Of a stretch of DNA of 64,000 nt, positions 61,436 to 64,000 are shown in pieces. Within the stretch, counting starts at the first letter, position 1. Each line of letters begins with the position of its first letter. A program made the translations under genes and the position numbers. The notes beneath the pieces were generated by a model. The model had not been told where the DNA came from. It made no database searches and saw only the letters and a list, made by a program, of their open reading frames with translations. The DNA comes from Combretum micranthum (Eukaryota; Streptophyta; Magnoliopsida; Myrtales; Combretaceae), in contig JAMXBD010000063.1 in NCBI GenBank assembly GCA_024138025.1, forward strand, positions 1,178,001 to 1,242,000. The letters are read 5' to 3'.

Positions 61436-64000
61436 CGACTTCAAATGATCAATAATATAGGATTTCAACAGTTATCGAACATGTGAATTGATGAAAGGAG
61501 TGCCATTATCTGAAAGGATGCGCTTCGGAATTTGCATATAATATTCTCCTTAATGAAGCTTGCAACTGTTGGTCCCATCACCTTCTTTAAAGGAACAACT
61601 TCCACACACTTAGTAAAGCTTTCAATTCCAGCCAAGATCTAAATACAACCTCTACACAGTGGGTGAATGGGACCAATTAGATTGAATGTCCAAGTATGAA
61701 AAGGCCATGGGGTTGTCAAACGATGAAGTGCGACCACGGGAGCTTGAATCGCATCTTCATGTTCTTAGCAAGCAACATACCGCTTAACAAAATTGGAACT
61801 GTCTTATTCTATGGTTAGCCAATAGTACCCCATGTCAAGTAGTTGATAATACAATTTTCTTGTGTCTTAGTGCTCACCGCATTCTCCAGCATGTACCTTA
61901 ATTAATATATGTTTTGTTTCAGGAAATGCAATACATCTGAGAGGCTTTCCCATAAATGAAACTCGATACAGCTCATCCTCATGCATTAAGTATTTTCGCG
62001 CTTTCCTCTTTACAAACCTGGCATCCGTACTATTAGTTGGTAGCACATTATTCTTCAAATAGTTAATATATGGATGATGCTAATCTCCAGCACTTGCCAT
62101 AAAATTACATTCTTTTTCATCTTGCAACTCAGAGCACATGGGACAATGCATTTGTACTTGAGATGCATCCTTAGCCATTGAGGCTTAGTAATACCCTGCA
62201 CATTGAATGCAATGGTACAAAGGAGGTCCTTCTTTCCCACACCAGCTCTTATGATACTTATCCAATTTTAGGAAGCTTGTTTCATACAAGTGCATCGCGA
62301 TAAAATACCCTCTGGTCCTTTGAAATACAAGGTACCATTGGTGCAAACAAAATTCTTCAAAGTCACGATGGAGGCCGCATTAGGCTATACTAGTTGTGTT
62401 TTGATACCAACACACCAGTTGTCTCCTATTTCCTCATCTTCCTCTAATAATTGCAAAGCCATACAAGGGATAGTTTTCTTAATAACTTTGACATCTAGAC
62501 TTTCATTTGAAGTATGCATCGAAATCTTAGATGCCAGTGTTGCCAATGCATTTGCGTAACAGTTCATAGATCGCTTAGTATGTTCATACTTTAGGACTTA
62601 AAACTTCCCAATTAAAGCTTGCACTACAGCCTTATAAGGCTCAAGTGCTGGCTCCTTGAGGGCATACTCACCATTGGTTTGCTTAATGATTAAATCTGAA
62701 TCACCACGAATACACAAATGGTTCGCTCCAACTTCCAAAGCAAAGATGATCCTAAGTAACAATGCTTCATACTCAGCTTCATTATTAGTGTAATGAAAGT
62801 CGAGTTTAAACACCGGTGGTATTTCTTGGCCAATGGGCAATGTTAATATAACTCCTACCCCCCAACCTTGACTTCCTAACAAACCATCAAACTCAAGTGA
62901 CCACTCTCCTTCCATTCCAATCATGAGTGAGTTTTCATGAAATTCCATTGATATGGTATCTGTGATCACATATTCACTTTCTTTTGGAAAATGAGCCAAG
63001 AGGTCAGCTAAGGCTTGTGATTTAATAGCTTTAAGAGCCTGCATTGTAATGTTAAACTCTCCAAGAAGCAACAACCACTTTGCCACATGCTCAAATAACG
63101 CAAGTCGTGACAATAAATACTTGATAGTATCTGATCAGGTGACAAGGTTGACCCTGTGCGCTAGAAAGTAGTGACGTGGCTTTTGAGTGCCAAATACCAG
63201 TGTGAGACAATGCTTTTCGCAAGCTAAGTACTTGACCTCACTTCCTTGAAGCGAATGACTCAAATAGTAGACCAGATATTCTTTGTTATCTATTTATTGT
63301 GCAAGTAAGATACAATATCATTGGTGCTCCCTTCACAGGCATAGTCATGGTATAAGAAGAAGTGAGATTTCCCTTAATTCTTTGAATTGCATTTCGTGAA
63401 CTTGCTTTCATTCAAATGCAACTTCTTTCTACATAAGTTAATGTCAAGGATACGAGATCTCCGTAAGCGCAAGCATGAATCGTCTAATATAAGAGACTTT
63501 TCCCATGAAAGTTTTTAGCTCTTTCAAAGTAGTAGGTAAAGGCATAGACAATATAGCTTGTATCTTTGTGGGATCAGCATCAATTCCCTTCCTATGGACT
63601 GCAAATCCAAGGAATTTTCCTAAAGTAACCCCAAAAACACATTTCAAAGGATTCATGCGAAGTTTATATAATCAACATCTTTCAAATACCTTCTAAAGAT
63701 GGACCAAATGACCAGACACATGCTTTGATTTCACAACTATGTCGTCCACATATTCCTCCATGAAATCATGCATCATATCATGAAATACGGCTATTATTGC
63801 TTTTTGATAAGTAGCACCAGCATTCTTGAGCTCAAAGGGCATGACAGTATAATAAAAACTCCCCATAGGTATTCGAAAGGTAGTACAATCAGCATTTTCA
63901 ATTGCCATCATAATTTGGTTATATCCGCTAAAACCATCCATGAATGAAAATAGTTCATGTCCAACAGTGATATCTACTAAGATGTTTATATTTGGCAAAG
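61436..64000 (-). pseudogene. pol: Decayed Tat-lineage Ty3/gypsy pol, truncated at both ends
   Basis: Read on the minus strand, domains run from the right edge leftward. Reverse transcriptase is at 63998-63444 (FMDGFSGYNQI, YVDDIVV, then the FLGFAVHRKGI and FMGKVSYIRRF thumb/connection motifs). A first RNase H remnant ends near 63060 (VAKWLLLLGEFNI). A second, archaeal-type RNase H is at 62965-62598 (EFDG, TNNEAEYEAL and GDSDLIIKQ carry the acidic residues). The integrase zinc-binding region is at 62058-61867 and the integrase core at about 61760-61436 (FNLIGPI, GIESFTKCVEVVPL, SFIKENIICKF). Several frameshifts and stops break it, and it ends inside the integrase core. A second RNase H is the hallmark of the Tat clade. 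Gag, protease and LTRs are absent or outside the window. Confidence 0.8.

Overview
This is a plant nuclear window, most likely a eudicot. It is AT-rich, has spliced genes with GT-AG introns, and carries angiosperm protein families: a class A1 heat-shock factor, a SYP2-group syntaxin, a fibrillin with a chloroplast transit peptide and a CML18-like calmodulin. The intergenic space is full of LTR-retrotransposon debris, MITEs and foldback elements. The species cannot be told from the sequence alone.

Genes in order are: HSFA1-like on + (2553-7577, 2 exons); VPS62/DUF946 on - (10940-8793, 2 exons); SYP22-like Qa-SNARE on - (17381-13333, 7 exons, intact, 271 aa); DPM2 on - (23035-22706, 2 coding exons, intact, 80 aa); CML18-like on - (30015-29524, intronless, intact, 163 aa); and the plastid fibrillin PAP3/FIB2 on - (49064-44831, 3 exons). 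These are unrelated housekeeping and stress genes, not a pathway cluster. Five of the six read on the minus strand.

The three intact genes contain no coding indel. HSFA1, VPS62 and PAP3 each carry about four one-base deletions in otherwise well-conserved exons, plus one apparent insertion in VPS62. Either the assembly is under-polished there or the three loci have begun to decay. This is the main caveat for anyone using these gene models.

Repeats, left to right: the end of a gypsy-type LTR running off the left edge (1-1292); an inverted-repeat element at 26.0-26.7 kb; a copia-like LTR remnant (about 32.5-33.4 kb); a complete gag-only, non-autonomous Ty3/gypsy-type element (34862-41405) with mismatched U3 regions and four kinds of internal tandem repeat; a MITE cluster (41.6-46.9 kb); a foldback transposon (51514-54280) split by two nested insertions; a candidate 4-kb LTR (57174-61248); and a decayed Tat-lineage pol (RT, RNase H, second RNase H, integrase) running off the right edge (61436-64000, minus strand).

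No CRISPR array, operon, rRNA gene or intact tRNA gene was seen. The most unusual structures are the chimeric-LTR gag-only element with its satellite-like arrays and the nested foldback element.
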